Origin: an uncultured Fulvivirga sp.
GTDB lineage: Bacteria; Bacteroidota; Bacteroidia; Cytophagales; Cyclobacteriaceae
Length of the DNA: 64,000 nt
NCBI GenBank assembly: GCA_947500555.1
Contig: CANMSE010000001.1
Coordinates: 1-64,000 of the forward strand
Direction of reading: 5' to 3'
The translations under genes were made by a program, and so were the position numbers. This document shows, piece by piece, positions 1 through 8,088 of the stretch; position 1 is the stretch's first letter; each line of letters begins with the position of its first letter. The notes under the pieces were generated by a model. The model did no database searches and was not told the DNA's origin. It saw only the letters and a list, made by a program, of their open reading frames with translations.

Positions 1-104
1 GATAGTTCACCCTGTCAGTTTTTTCATCTCAAGTAAACCATCTTATTGAAATAATACAACTCGGTAAACCTAAAGGAAATGACGTTTAATGTTGTTCCAT
101 TATT

Positions 105-1088
105 ATGAAGAATAAATCAGCTTCAGTAATTCTCGATAATGAACTATTATTGCATCCTTCAGTTTTTAAATTAACTATGGCAGAAAAATCTCATTGGACA
201 GGATCGGACAAATACCTTTGTGATCCTGCATTAGCGCAGGCATTTCATATGGCAAGAACGCTAGGAATGCCCTTACTGATTGAAGGAGAACCTGGAACGG
301 GTAAGACAGACCTTCCAATTAACTATGCAGAAGACAGAGGGCTCGATCTTGAAGTATATCCTGTAGGTTCCAAAAGTAACGTGGAGCAATTTGTGGCTCG
401 CTTTGATCATGTCAAGTATTTGAGGGACTCACAAATAGAAATTCTAAATGCGCAACGAGAAGAAAAAGGATTAGAAAGTAAACTAAGCACAGGAGATAGG
501 AATCCTGAATCTTTAGCTGACTATGTGGTAAAAGGTCCTGCAGCCATAGCCTACAGCAAACCAAATTCCGTATTGTTAATTGATGAAATTGATAAAGCAC
601 CAAGAGAATTTCCTAATGATCTACTCTATGCTTTAAGTCATCGGAAATTTATCATGCCGGAGTCCGGTGAAGTGATTGAAATATCAGAAGAGGACATGCC
701 TGCTATTGTTATTACTTCGAATCGTGAGCAGGAATTGCCTACTGCTTTTAAAGGAAGGTGCATTTATCATTACATCGACTTTCCTGACAAAGAAGTAATG
801 GAAAAAATCATAGAAAAACATCATCCTAAAATTGATGAACAAGTAGTACGGGTAGCACTAGATGTGTTTTATCACTTACGAAGGTTAGGGCTAGAAAGGG
901 CTCCTACTACTCGTGAAATACTTAACTGGTTAAAGTATATGAGTGATATAGCTCCAAAAAAAGCAATGAAGAAAATTGAAGGGTTAGAGGGTATAGGAGC
1001 ACTGATTAAAACTCAAACTGATATGGAAAGAGTTAATAGAATACTTGGAGCAAGTGAGGGGACTTTTGGAGGGTCAAGGTTAAACTAA
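105..1088 (+). CDS. MoxR-family AAA+ ATPase
   Basis: A 327-residue AAA+ ATPase of the MoxR type. Walker A GEPGTGKT lies at about residues 61-68, Walker B LLIDEID at about 157-163, and a sensor-1 segment ITSN follows near residue 203. MoxR proteins act as ATP-driven chaperones that insert metals or assemble protein complexes, usually together with a VWA-domain partner. That partner is encoded one base downstream, so the two are almost certainly co-transcribed and act as a pair. The ATG at 105 gives a full-length protein. No client gene lies beside the pair within the window, so its target is unknown; the region upstream is cut off by the window edge. The family call is secure, the client is not. 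Confidence 0.92.
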   Translation: MKNKSASVILDNELLLHPSVFKLTMAEKSHWTGSDKYLCDPALAQAFHMARTLGMPLLIEGEPGTGKTDLPINYAEDRGLDLEVYPVGSKSNVEQFVARFDHVKYLRDSQIEILNAQREEKGLESKLSTGDRNPESLADYVVKGPAAIAYSKPNSVLLIDEIDKAPREFPNDLLYALSHRKFIMPESGEVIEISEEDMPAIVITSNREQELPTAFKGRCIYHYIDFPDKEVMEKIIEKHHPKIDEQVVRVALDVFYHLRRLGLERAPTTREILNWLKYMSDIAPKKAMKKIEGLEGIGALIKTQTDMERVNRILGASEGTFGGSRLN

Positions 1089-1089
1089 T

Positions 1090-2415
1090 ATGCTCAGCTC
1101 TCTCCCGGAACGATTTCGAGCTCATGGTCTAAAAGCAGATGTTCGCACATTGCTTTTACTTCGCAAAGCCATGCAACGCGGGTTAGTGAAAACACTTGGA
1201 GACATTCACAATGTATTGAAAGGGATAGTGGTAAAAGAACCAGCGGATATGGGTCCTTTTGCTAAAGCCTACTACGAATATTTTCTGCATGTCCCTATCA
1301 AGCCTGGTCAAACACTGGAAGATGCTATTCTACGTTCTGAAACCTTTGCAAAATGGAAGACCCAGTTTCTGGATGAAGCAGATCGCGATTTTACCGATGA
1401 AGAACTGGTCAACACTTTCCTTGATGAAGTTCACCTGACCAGCTATGATATAAAAGAAGTGATTTCTGGTAAAGAAATATGGGACAAGGACAACCCTGAC
1501 CAGGAAGATGATGATGGAGTCGATAATGATATTGATCCTCAGGAACGTGTGTTGGATAAAATGGCTGATTACTCCGACTTGAGTTTAGAGGAATTGCTAG
1601 AGCGTATGGAAAAAGTTCGTCAGCAGCAGAAAACCAAACATGGTGGTGGTAGTCATTGGATTGGCACAGGAGGAATTTCACCCTATGGTCACGGAGGAGC
1701 CGCCAAAAATGGTATCCGCGTTGGTGGTCAGGGAGGTGGAAAAATGGCTCGTAAGGTTATGGGTGATAAAAACTACTTCCCATTCGATCGGGATGCACTA
1801 CTAAATGATAATAATGTAGATGCAGCATTGGCTTCCATTAAAGGAGTGATCGAAGAAAGTGCTACTGAAAAGCTGGATATTCCTCAGACTATCAAATCAG
1901 GGCTTAAACGTGGCGGGCTTTTTATTCCTGAATTGTCGAGCGAAAAAAATGAAGAGTTAAAGGTCATAGTACTTATAGATAATGGTGGCTATTCCATGGC
2001 ACCTTATGTGCGAAGTGTGCAAAATCTGTTCAGGAAAATGAAAACACGATTCGCTCATGATTTGGAAGTGTACTACTTCCATAATACCATTTATAACAAG
2101 GTTTATGTTGATGAACGGAGAACCAAATCAATTTCTATAGAAAAGCTCCTAATGCACAGTAAATCTTACCGGGTTTTCTTTATCGGAGATGCAGCCATGG
2201 CACCTTATGAGTTAAATTCTACCAGTATCAAAAACATAAAAGCCATTGTAGAAAAGTTTAAAAAGTCGGTTTGGCTCAACCCGGAGCCATTACGTTATTG
2301 GCCACATACCTACACCATTCAGGTAATTAAAGAACTTGTTCCGATGTTTCCCTTAACTCCCGCAGGAATAGAGCGTGCGGTAAGAGCAATGAATAAGAAA
2401 AGCATAGAGAGTTAG
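1090..2415 (+). CDS. VWA-domain protein, partner of MoxR ATPase
   Basis: A 441-residue protein with a C-terminal von Willebrand A domain (about residues 285-430), resembling the CoxE-like proteins paired with MoxR ATPases. The first MIDAS loop reads IDNGGYSM, so the usual DxSxS is replaced by D-x-G-G-x-S; a later FIGDAAM segment supplies the expected aspartate. The N-terminal half is charged and helical with an acidic patch (about residues 135-155) and a Gly/His-rich linker (about 185-220). No signal peptide or membrane segment is visible, so it is predicted to be cytoplasmic. It begins one base after the ATPase stop. The role is inferred from the pair: a metal-dependent adaptor that couples the AAA+ ring to a client. 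Confidence 0.88.
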   Translation: MLSSLPERFRAHGLKADVRTLLLLRKAMQRGLVKTLGDIHNVLKGIVVKEPADMGPFAKAYYEYFLHVPIKPGQTLEDAILRSETFAKWKTQFLDEADRDFTDEELVNTFLDEVHLTSYDIKEVISGKEIWDKDNPDQEDDDGVDNDIDPQERVLDKMADYSDLSLEELLERMEKVRQQQKTKHGGGSHWIGTGGISPYGHGGAAKNGIRVGGQGGGKMARKVMGDKNYFPFDRDALLNDNNVDAALASIKGVIEESATEKLDIPQTIKSGLKRGGLFIPELSSEKNEELKVIVLIDNGGYSMAPYVRSVQNLFRKMKTRFAHDLEVYYFHNTIYNKVYVDERRTKSISIEKLLMHSKSYRVFFIGDAAMAPYELNSTSIKNIKAIVEKFKKSVWLNPEPLRYWPHTYTIQVIKELVPMFPLTPAGIERAVRAMNKKSIES

Positions 2416-2425
2416 ACGTTGAACA

Positions 2426-2564
2426 GGAACTTTCTTAAAAAGTCTGAATTAACAACTCAAGTCATTCTGACGTAGGAAGAATCTAACTCAGTTAATACAT
2501 AATACTAATTAACTCGCGAGATCCTTCGTAACCTCAGGATGACAGCCTTTTTAAGAAAGTTTCC
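2426..2564. repeat. REP-like long inverted repeat between convergent genes
   Basis: A 139-bp near-palindrome fills most of the gap between two convergent genes. The outer arms are GGAACTTTCTTAAAAAG (2426-2442) and CTTTTTAAGAAAGTTTCC (2547-2564). The inner arms are GTCATTCTGA (2461-2470) and TCAGGATGAC (2534-2543), then GGAAGAATCT against AGATCCTTC. The GTCATTCTGA...GAAGAATCT half resembles a palindromic repeat that I recall as scattered in intergenic DNA of many bacteria. In RNA it would fold into one long hairpin, and it could end transcription from both sides. Confidence 0.75.
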
Positions 2565-2578
2565 TTATCTAAACGACT

Positions 2579-2866
2579 TTAGATTTTTACATCCACTATA
2601 GACTCAATGGGAATAACCATCCCACCCTTAATCATGATATACTTCTCGGATACTGCCCAAATAGTAGCTTCCGTTTCCATGTAATGACCGTCCTCATTGT
2701 AAAACTGAATAAGTACATGGCTTTTATAAAGATTTCCAAGCCTAAGCGCACGCTGCAGATTGTACCTGAGTACAGACCGGCTTCCCTTTTCTAAGTTTAA
2801 ATTTCTTCCAAACGATATTGAATTGAGTTGAGATTTATCAACTCTGGTGATAGTATTTACCTGCAT
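2579..2866 (-). CDS. Small conserved-looking hypothetical protein
   Basis: A 95-residue protein that I do not recognise as a named family. It has no signal peptide or membrane segment. The C-terminal half (about residues 48-95) alternates hydrophobic and polar residues (VLIQFYNEDG, ATIWAVSEKYIMIKGGMVIPIESIVDVKI in part), which suggests a small beta-barrel of SH3 or Sm type; that is inference. The N-terminal half is basic and rich in Ser/Arg/Leu. It ends beside the palindrome at 2426-2564 and has its own short leader. The coding call rests on length, codon pattern and a clean ATG. Confidence 0.6.
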   Translation of the reverse strand: MQVNTITRVDKSQLNSISFGRNLNLEKGSRSVLRYNLQRALRLGNLYKSHVLIQFYNEDGHYMETEATIWAVSEKYIMIKGGMVIPIESIVDVKI

Positions 2867-2918
2867 TGTTAAGATTTTTAATGATTGAATAAAAAGTATT
2901 CGAAAGGTCCATTAAGAA

Positions 2919-3224
2919 TCAGTCGCAGAGTTTTAGCGACAGGTAAAGAAGAAAAAGTTTCTGATCATTTCGAATCAGTTTTGAGTTTTCTTCAGGTAAT
3001 TGTAGTTGATGGTTGTAATTAAAGGTTGATTGGGTAATGAATAAAGATTCCTTCTTTTCCTGAACTTCTTCGGAGATCAGTACATATTCTTCAATGGTCT
3101 CAATCTTTTCAGTTACACTTTCTTCCGCAACTACTGGTGCCGAACAAAGTGCCATTACCAATAATGGTATTATGAACCTGAAGATTGTACTATTAGCCCT
3201 ATTCACAATTGAAAACACCACCAA
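2919..3224 (-). CDS. Small secreted or periplasmic hypothetical protein
   Basis: A 101-residue protein with an N-terminal signal-like segment: a basic start, then a hydrophobic stretch (about residues 15-30) ending in APVVAEE, a plausible signal peptidase I site. The mature part is short, Glu/Lys-rich near residues 35-60 and hydrophobic at the extreme C terminus. I do not recognise a family. It lies upstream of the 95-residue gene on the same strand, 52 bp apart, so the two may share a transcript. A second, shorter ATG exists internally, so the exact start is not settled. Confidence 0.45.
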   Translation of the reverse strand: MVVFSIVNRANSTIFRFIIPLLVMALCSAPVVAEESVTEKIETIEEYVLISEEVQEKKESLFITQSTFNYNHQLQLPEENSKLIRNDQKLFLLYLSLKLCD

Positions 3225-3559
3225 CTATTATTTTAAAAAAATGTAACGTGTGCGGACATAATTTTGTTATATGCTAGTTTATAAAAATTTATAACTGCTA
3301 AAGTTAGAATTATCCATATTTCAAGATAATTTGAGGCTAGATACTTTGTTCATTTATCTAAAAAAAGTATCCATGTAATCTCAAGCATTCTCCATATAAG
3401 GAACGGCTAGTGATAATCCAAAAATTATGATTAAGGATGCAGGACACTTTTACAAGAAGAGAAAGGCGAAGAGATTGCAGATTATATTAATAAATTTATA
3501 TAAGGGAAATTAGGGTTAGGTTCCTAAAACCAAAAGTTAAAGACTAAATCAGATTTACT
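3225..3559. other. Gene-free stretch with weak resemblance to accessory spacers
   Basis: 335 bp without a supported gene, upstream of two divergent genes, so both promoters should lie here. Near 3244-3277 the pieces AACGTGTG and ATATGCTAG occur in the same order as in the spacer at 15717-15737, which hints at a shared degenerate element. No clear terminator, tRNA or riboswitch was seen. Confidence 0.35.
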
Positions 3560-3997
3560 ATGAAATCATTAATTGCTACAGTTCTGGTATTCCTTATTAG
3601 CTTAAATTATTGCCTGGGTCAGAATGGGGATCCTAAAAAAGAGCTTACTGATATGGTAAATGAATTTCTCAATAAAGTCGATTCGGAAGAAATGCATGAT
3701 CGATTTTGGGCCGAAGATCTCACTTATACAAGCTCGGCAGGAAAGAGATTTGGGAAAGATACGATCATGTCCGGCTTCAAATCCAACGATGATTCCGAAA
3801 CCGACAATACCCCCTCCTATTCTGCCGAAGATATAGAAATAAAGCTTTTTGATAATATAGCTGTAGTTGCTTTCAAATTAGTAAGTCTCACTGCCGAAGG
3901 AACACTTACCGAATATCTAAACAGCGGTACTTTTGCTAAAAGAAAGGGGCAATGGAAAGTAGTGAATTGGCAGGCCACTAAGATTCCTTCTGAATAA
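3560..3997 (+). CDS. Secreted NTF2-like (DUF4440/SnoaL-type) protein
   Basis: A 145-residue protein with a signal peptide (about residues 1-20, ending CLGQNG) and a mature domain that matches the NTF2-like cone fold of the DUF4440 family. Features are an opening helix (MVNEFLNKVD), a central AEDLTYTSSAGKRFGKD segment typical of these proteins, and a closing strand pair ending GQWKVVNWQATKI. Such domains bind small ligands or act as ketosteroid isomerase-like enzymes; no catalytic residues are certain here. Export to the periplasm or outside is predicted. The gene stands alone, with 100 bp to the next gene downstream. Confidence 0.75.
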   Translation: MKSLIATVLVFLISLNYCLGQNGDPKKELTDMVNEFLNKVDSEEMHDRFWAEDLTYTSSAGKRFGKDTIMSGFKSNDDSETDNTPSYSAEDIEIKLFDNIAVVAFKLVSLTAEGTLTEYLNSGTFAKRKGQWKVVNWQATKIPSE

Positions 3998-4097
3998 TTG
4001 ATAAAGTATCAATCCCACTCAGCCTAAAAAAAGAATTAGTAGAATGGATTGACCGAATATGAATAAGCTTTAATTTTATATCTACTTAAGAAATCAT

Positions 4098-4625
4098 ATG
4101 AACGACCTAAAGAATTTAGCCGAAAGTCTTCCTCTCGATATTCAAATCCTAAAAGTGATTGAAACAGTCGTCATCTTATTAGTCTTTCTGTTGATCAAGT
4201 CAATTGCCTCAAAAGTCATTGACAGAGCGGCAATTAAATTTGATTATGAAAAGGTTCGAGCTAAAGTCATCAAGAAATTAATCAATATAGTTGCCCTTAT
4301 TCTAGTGGCGATCATATTACTTGCCATTTGGGGTATCAAACAGACGGAGATAACAGTTTTTGTTTCCTCTATGCTAACGGTCTTAGGTATTGCTTTTTTT
4401 GCACAATGGTCGATTTTATCAAATATAACTTCATCAGTTATAATCTTTTTTAATCATCCAATAACCGTAGGGGACAACCTCACGATAATGGACAAAGATT
4501 ATGAGATTGAGGGCAAAATAAGTGATATAGGTATCTTCTTTATTACTATCAAAACGACCAAGGGAGAATTGGTGTCAACACCCAGCTCTGTATTTATGCA
4601 AAAAATGGTTAAGCGGAATCATTAA
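4098..4625 (+). CDS. Short MscS-type mechanosensitive channel
   Basis: A 175-residue membrane protein matching the core of the MscS family. Three hydrophobic segments lie at about residues 20-40, 62-85 and 90-118, followed by the beta domain (PITVGDNLTIMDKDYEIEGKISDIGIFFITIKT is split across about 122-155). E. coli MscS has about 286 residues; here the protein ends right after the beta domain, and the C-terminal vestibule domain is absent. No frameshift or second fragment follows, so this looks like a natural short form rather than a broken gene. Expected role: pressure-relief channel in the inner membrane. Confidence 0.85.
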   Translation: MNDLKNLAESLPLDIQILKVIETVVILLVFLLIKSIASKVIDRAAIKFDYEKVRAKVIKKLINIVALILVAIILLAIWGIKQTEITVFVSSMLTVLGIAFFAQWSILSNITSSVIIFFNHPITVGDNLTIMDKDYEIEGKISDIGIFFITIKTTKGELVSTPSSVFMQKMVKRNH

Positions 4626-4636
4626 TTAGTATTTCA

Positions 4637-5209
4637 ATGAAATGTCTTCTTTCATTTTCTATTATTATCTTTTGTGCCACGAGCATTTTTTCACAATCTA
4701 AATTTGAACGTGAGTATAAAGTGCAAGAAAGTGATGTTCCGCAGAGAGCCTTACAATTTCTTGATCAGCTAGGTACAGAACAAAAAGTAAAATGGTATGC
4801 TGAAGAAAGCCAAGATGGTAAATCCTTTGAAGCTAAGACGATAAAGAAAAGTAAATTATTCAGTATAGAGTTTGATACACTAGGCGCCCTACAAGATGTT
4901 GAAATAGAAATTGAAGAAAGTGAAATACCGAAAATGGTATTTACTAACCTTTGTAAGCATCTTGATTCTATATTTTTAGACTATAAATTCAGAAAAATTC
5001 AGTTGCAGTATTCTGGTCCTGATCAAGTAATTATCGATGCCATTCAAAGAGAAACAATTAGTTCAACACTTACTACCAAATATGAAATCATAACCAAAGG
5101 TAGGAATGAAAGTGGAACTCAACTCTATGAGATCACCTTTGATAAAAATGGGGAAATGATAAAAAAAGCAGTTATAGTTTTTAAGAGTTCTGATCATCTT
5201 GAATATTAG
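4637..5209 (+). CDS. Secreted PepSY-like protein
   Basis: A 190-residue protein with a signal peptide (about residues 1-19, ending SIFSQS). The mature part contains two similar halves. Each has a short helix followed by strands of the form KWYAEESQDGKSFEAK...LFSIEFDTLGALQDVEIEIEE and KYEIITKG...LYEITFDKNGEMIKKAVIVF. This layout is that of the PepSY-like periplasmic proteins common in Bacteroidota, whose role is unclear (putative protease-inhibitory or binding). It starts 11 bases after the MscS gene and overlaps the next gene, so the three probably form an operon. The family call is moderate, the function open. Confidence 0.65.
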   Translation: MKCLLSFSIIIFCATSIFSQSKFEREYKVQESDVPQRALQFLDQLGTEQKVKWYAEESQDGKSFEAKTIKKSKLFSIEFDTLGALQDVEIEIEESEIPKMVFTNLCKHLDSIFLDYKFRKIQLQYSGPDQVIIDAIQRETISSTLTTKYEIITKGRNESGTQLYEITFDKNGEMIKKAVIVFKSSDHLEY

Positions 5210-5888
5210 AGTAGCCTTTTATTTTTACCTCTTTTTCAGTTTTTTGGTAGTTAAAGGTTTTGGACAAGACAGCTATCGAATTGGGACCCTGCCAAGCGTG
5301 AACTTAAATAAAACTCTTTCTGATGAATGGAAGGTAAACGCTAATTGGCAGTCAAGGCAGGTTTACAAAACCGGAACCTTTCAAGAGTCTTCTGAATCAA
5401 AATTTGACTACGTTCTCAACGACTTTACCTTTCTGGGGTCAAAAAATGTTGGATTAAACAACTCTTTTGCGGCTGGCTTCTTAATTCGTGTTGAGGGTGA
5501 CCAGATCATTTATCGAACCATTCAGCAGTTCGCAGTGGTCAAACGATATTCCTCTTTTCGACTGGCACATCGACTGTCTACCGATCAAACTTTTGAGGAA
5601 AATGAGAAAACCGAGTTTAGGTTCAGATATAGATTAACTGGAGAAATTCCACTAAATGGACAAAGCGTAGATCAAGGAGAGTTTTACCTAAAGGTGAATC
5701 ACGAATATCTCAATTCATTGCAAGGTGATGAGTATGATATGGAAATAAGACTAATTCCATTCATTGGCTATTCGCTGAATGCCAAAAATAAATTTGAACT
5801 AGGACTTGATTATCGCATCAATTCATTCATCGATAATGAATCAAGCAGCAGTTTCTGGCTGGCTATCAATTGGTATTACAAATTATAG
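5199..5888 (+). CDS. DUF2490 outer-membrane-type protein
   Basis: A 229-residue protein with an N-terminal signal peptide (about residues 1-22, ending KGFGQDS). The mature part has regularly alternating strands and aromatic ends (WKVNANWQSRQVY, FRLAHRLSTDQTF, FRFRYRLTGEIP, FELGLDYRINSF, ending WLAINWYYKL). This is the pattern of DUF2490 proteins, predicted small outer-membrane beta-barrels. Translation appears to begin at a TTG at 5199, overlapping the end of the PepSY-like gene by 11 bases. No ATG fits before the signal peptide, so translational coupling is likely. Function of the family is unknown. Confidence 0.75.
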   Translation: MNIRVAFYFYLFFSFLVVKGFGQDSYRIGTLPSVNLNKTLSDEWKVNANWQSRQVYKTGTFQESSESKFDYVLNDFTFLGSKNVGLNNSFAAGFLIRVEGDQIIYRTIQQFAVVKRYSSFRLAHRLSTDQTFEENEKTEFRFRYRLTGEIPLNGQSVDQGEFYLKVNHEYLNSLQGDEYDMEIRLIPFIGYSLNAKNKFELGLDYRINSFIDNESSSSFWLAINWYYKL

Positions 5889-5899
5889 GTTAGAGTAGT

Positions 5900-7636
5900 T
5901 TATGCCACTAATTCCTTGGTCACAGCAACCTGGGGAATTTCAAAAGTCACCTTCGTTCCTTCACCTTCAACAGATTCTATTTTAATGTCTCCTTGCAATT
6001 TATCTACTGTTTCCTTCACAATATACAACCCAAGACCCGAACCAGCCCCATCATCGGTAGCTCGATAAAACATATCACAAACTTTATCAAGGTGTTCCTT
6101 TGAAATACCTCGACCGTTATCCTCCACAGTCAATACTGCCTTTCTATTTTTAATACTGACATCTACGTTGATTATTGGATCACGTCCATTTCTGTACCTA
6201 ATAGCGTTTGAAATTAGGTTATTGAGTATGACCTTAATACGCCAAGGATCGCAGTAAAATGGTTTGTCTTGATTTATGTTGACAACACGTTCTACCTGCT
6301 GTCCCGTGGTGGTTGAATATTTTAATTGCTCAAAAGTGTCATCTATTATCTGTTCAAAAGAAATACGTTCACGCTTTATATCAAGTCTTGAATTTCTCGA
6401 CTGATCCAGGATTTCTTTGATAAAATCATCCTGCTGCATCGCGCTGTTATTTATCATATCAAAATAGACATCCTTCATGCTATTGTCTTTTTCATTTTTA
6501 GCTAGATTAATTATTCCGAGAACAGAAGCAATCGGTGCCCGCAAATCATGAGATACGCTATATACAAAATTGTCAAGTTCTACATTGCGCTTACTTAGTT
6601 CTTCATTCGATTTTTGCAATGACTCTTCGGCCTTCTTCCGTGTGTCAATCTGACTATCCAATTCTTTGGTTCTGGCCTTAACCATCTCTTCCAGATTTTC
6701 ATTAAACTTCAATAAGTTATCCTCAGCGACACTCCTTTCATGCACAGTCGAAGCTAGTATAATAGTAGTAATGCTTATAACTCCAATGAAAATTTGTAGA
6801 AGTAGCATAGAACTATAGGATTCCCCTAAAACAAAAGGGCCAATCTGAAGTGTAGTACTGTAGATTGCCAATATTGAAACCACCAGCACCGCTGACATGG
6901 AAACTACCAATGGAAAACGAAATGCAAGCCATAAGAGAAATGGCAATACCATAAATGGAAGTGCTCTGATAAATGCCTCATCAACAACTTGTATCTGAAG
7001 AAGAAAAATCAGTGTAAGTGCTGCCAGGCAAAATAGAACTATTTCCAACGTTTTCTCCAATGAGAAACTAACCTGATACTTTCTGAAAATAGAGAGTATA
7101 AAAGGGGTGAACAATAGAATACCAACAACATTTCCTACCCACATTGAAAGCCATGTTTTCAGATAGGCATCTGTCCCAATTACACCATTGGCCGAAAGAC
7201 TAAAAGACCCAATACCAGAACCTAAAAAAGCGATTAGAATAGCAATGAATAAAAACCTGAAGGCATTTTTAGTTTCTTCAAACGGATAAGAGGTCTTTAT
7301 CCAGGTCTTTACAAGGTAGTTGCCAATAACAGCTTCGAGAGTGCTTCCGACAGCAATAAATGATGAAATTGCAATTATCGTATGAGCAGGCACTTCAGGC
7401 ATATTCCAGAAAGCCATGACATTTGCAATTAGTGCTCCAATGGTTATTCCCGGCCAGGACTTTCGACCCAGCAATATGATTAGTGCAAAAGCCACTCCAG
7501 AAGGGGGCCATGCCGGTAGTGCATCAGTTCCTTCGAATGCCAAAAAGTAGCCAAAAACAGCCGCCAGATAATAAACGACAGCTACTACAACTATTTTTAA
7601 GTCAAGATTATACTTGGATAGAAAGGTTAAAGTCAT
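5900..7636 (-). CDS. MASE1-domain sensor histidine kinase
   Basis: A 578-residue membrane histidine kinase. The first 300 residues hold about eight hydrophobic segments and the PAWPPSGVAFA motif of the MASE1 sensor domain. A coiled-coil linker follows (about 305-350), then a HisKA domain with the phospho-acceptor His in SVSHDLRAP. The ATPase domain follows with an N box (NNLISNAIRY), G1 box (DNGRGIS) and G2 box (GSGLGLYIV). No response regulator gene is adjacent, so it is an orphan kinase. Its HisKA/HATPase half closely resembles that of the receiver-kinase at 39862-40971, which suggests paralogy. The signal for MASE1 sensors is generally unknown. Confidence 0.92.
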   Translation of the reverse strand: MTLTFLSKYNLDLKIVVVAVVYYLAAVFGYFLAFEGTDALPAWPPSGVAFALIILLGRKSWPGITIGALIANVMAFWNMPEVPAHTIIAISSFIAVGSTLEAVIGNYLVKTWIKTSYPFEETKNAFRFLFIAILIAFLGSGIGSFSLSANGVIGTDAYLKTWLSMWVGNVVGILLFTPFILSIFRKYQVSFSLEKTLEIVLFCLAALTLIFLLQIQVVDEAFIRALPFMVLPFLLWLAFRFPLVVSMSAVLVVSILAIYSTTLQIGPFVLGESYSSMLLLQIFIGVISITTIILASTVHERSVAEDNLLKFNENLEEMVKARTKELDSQIDTRKKAEESLQKSNEELSKRNVELDNFVYSVSHDLRAPIASVLGIINLAKNEKDNSMKDVYFDMINNSAMQQDDFIKEILDQSRNSRLDIKRERISFEQIIDDTFEQLKYSTTTGQQVERVVNINQDKPFYCDPWRIKVILNNLISNAIRYRNGRDPIINVDVSIKNRKAVLTVEDNGRGISKEHLDKVCDMFYRATDDGAGSGLGLYIVKETVDKLQGDIKIESVEGEGTKVTFEIPQVAVTKELVA

Positions 7637-7828
7637 GATTTAAGGCAATGATGGTAAGGTAAATATTGTCATTACGCTATATAACCGCCTAAGCAATTAA
7701 TTAAAGTGACTATATCAGCGATAAAGTGACATTTTTTACGATAAAGGAACTTTTGAGCTTCTTACAAATACATTCAATACAATGAGAGTTAACAGATGGT
7801 TATAGTTTAAAGAGCTAACCAGATGACT

Positions 7829-7858
7829 TTTGACAATCATTTTTTCATAATACCATTG
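7829..7858 (+). promoter_or_regulatory. Predicted Bacteroidota-type promoter of the Phe/Tyr operon
   Basis: TTTG at 7829-7832 and TACCATTG at 7851-7858 fit the -33/-7 pattern TTTG ... TAnnTTTG of Bacteroidota housekeeping promoters, with one mismatch and an 18-bp spacer. The predicted start of transcription, near 7863-7867, would leave about 30 bases before the leader peptide ATG at 7894. Confidence 0.5.
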
Positions 7859-7893
7859 TATAAAAAGAAATATATGGCATATTTACCCCACGA

Positions 7894-7953
7894 ATGAAAA
7901 ACACGACAATTCATACAACTTATTTCAGCTTTTACTTTTTTTACTTTAAGTAA
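7894..7953 (+). CDS. Phe/Tyr-rich leader peptide of the aromatic operon
   Basis: A 19-codon open frame encoding MKNTTIHTTYFSFYFFYFK, then TAA. Nine of the last ten codons before the Lys are Tyr, Phe or a single Ser: the run Y-F-S-F-Y-F-F-Y-F has eight aromatic residues. It sits between the predicted promoter and a strong terminator, in front of genes that make phenylalanine and tyrosine. This is the hallmark of a ribosome-mediated attenuator. When charged tRNA-Phe or tRNA-Tyr is scarce, a ribosome would stall in the 7921-7947 codons. The frame was found by direct translation; the aromatic content and position make chance unlikely. Start choice: the only ATG in frame. Confidence 0.85.
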   Translation: MKNTTIHTTYFSFYFFYFK

Positions 7954-7959
7954 CTAAAG

Positions 7960-7997
7960 GGAGGCACGTTGTATCTGATATAGAATAAAAAGCCTCC
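7960..7997 (+). promoter_or_regulatory. Antiterminator pairing of the aromatic attenuator
   Basis: GGAGGC at 7960-7965 can pair with GCCTCC at 7992-7997, which is the left arm of the terminator at 7987-8015. The two structures exclude each other. A ribosome that finishes the leader and sits on the stop codon at 7951-7953 would cover 7960-7965 and let the terminator form. A ribosome stalled upstream on Phe/Tyr codons would leave it free to pair, allowing read-through. The pairing is seen in the sequence; the switching is inference from known attenuators. Confidence 0.75.
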
Positions 7998-8015
7998 TAA
8001 TTGGAGGCTTTTTTT
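7987..8015 (+). terminator. Rho-independent terminator in the Phe/Tyr operon leader
   Basis: A perfect 11-bp stem, AAAAAGCCTCC (7987-7997) with GGAGGCTTTTT (8003-8013), loop TAATT, ending in a run of seven Ts. It lies 74 bases before the first structural gene, and no gene ends just upstream on this strand, so it must act on the leader transcript. Confidence 0.93.
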
Positions 8016-8088
8016 ATGAGTCAGTTTTCGGTTCGGTATTGCAGGGAAAGAAGCATCTAAATGTTTGGGTGAGTTCAAAAAAAGGAAG

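Noticed and set aside
1..104. End of an upstream gene at the window start
   Set aside because: No continuous frame with a stop fits as a coding end; treated as intergenic.
8065..8088. TTG start eight codons earlier for pheA
   Set aside because: The ATG at 8089 has a purine-rich site in front and fits the family's N terminus.
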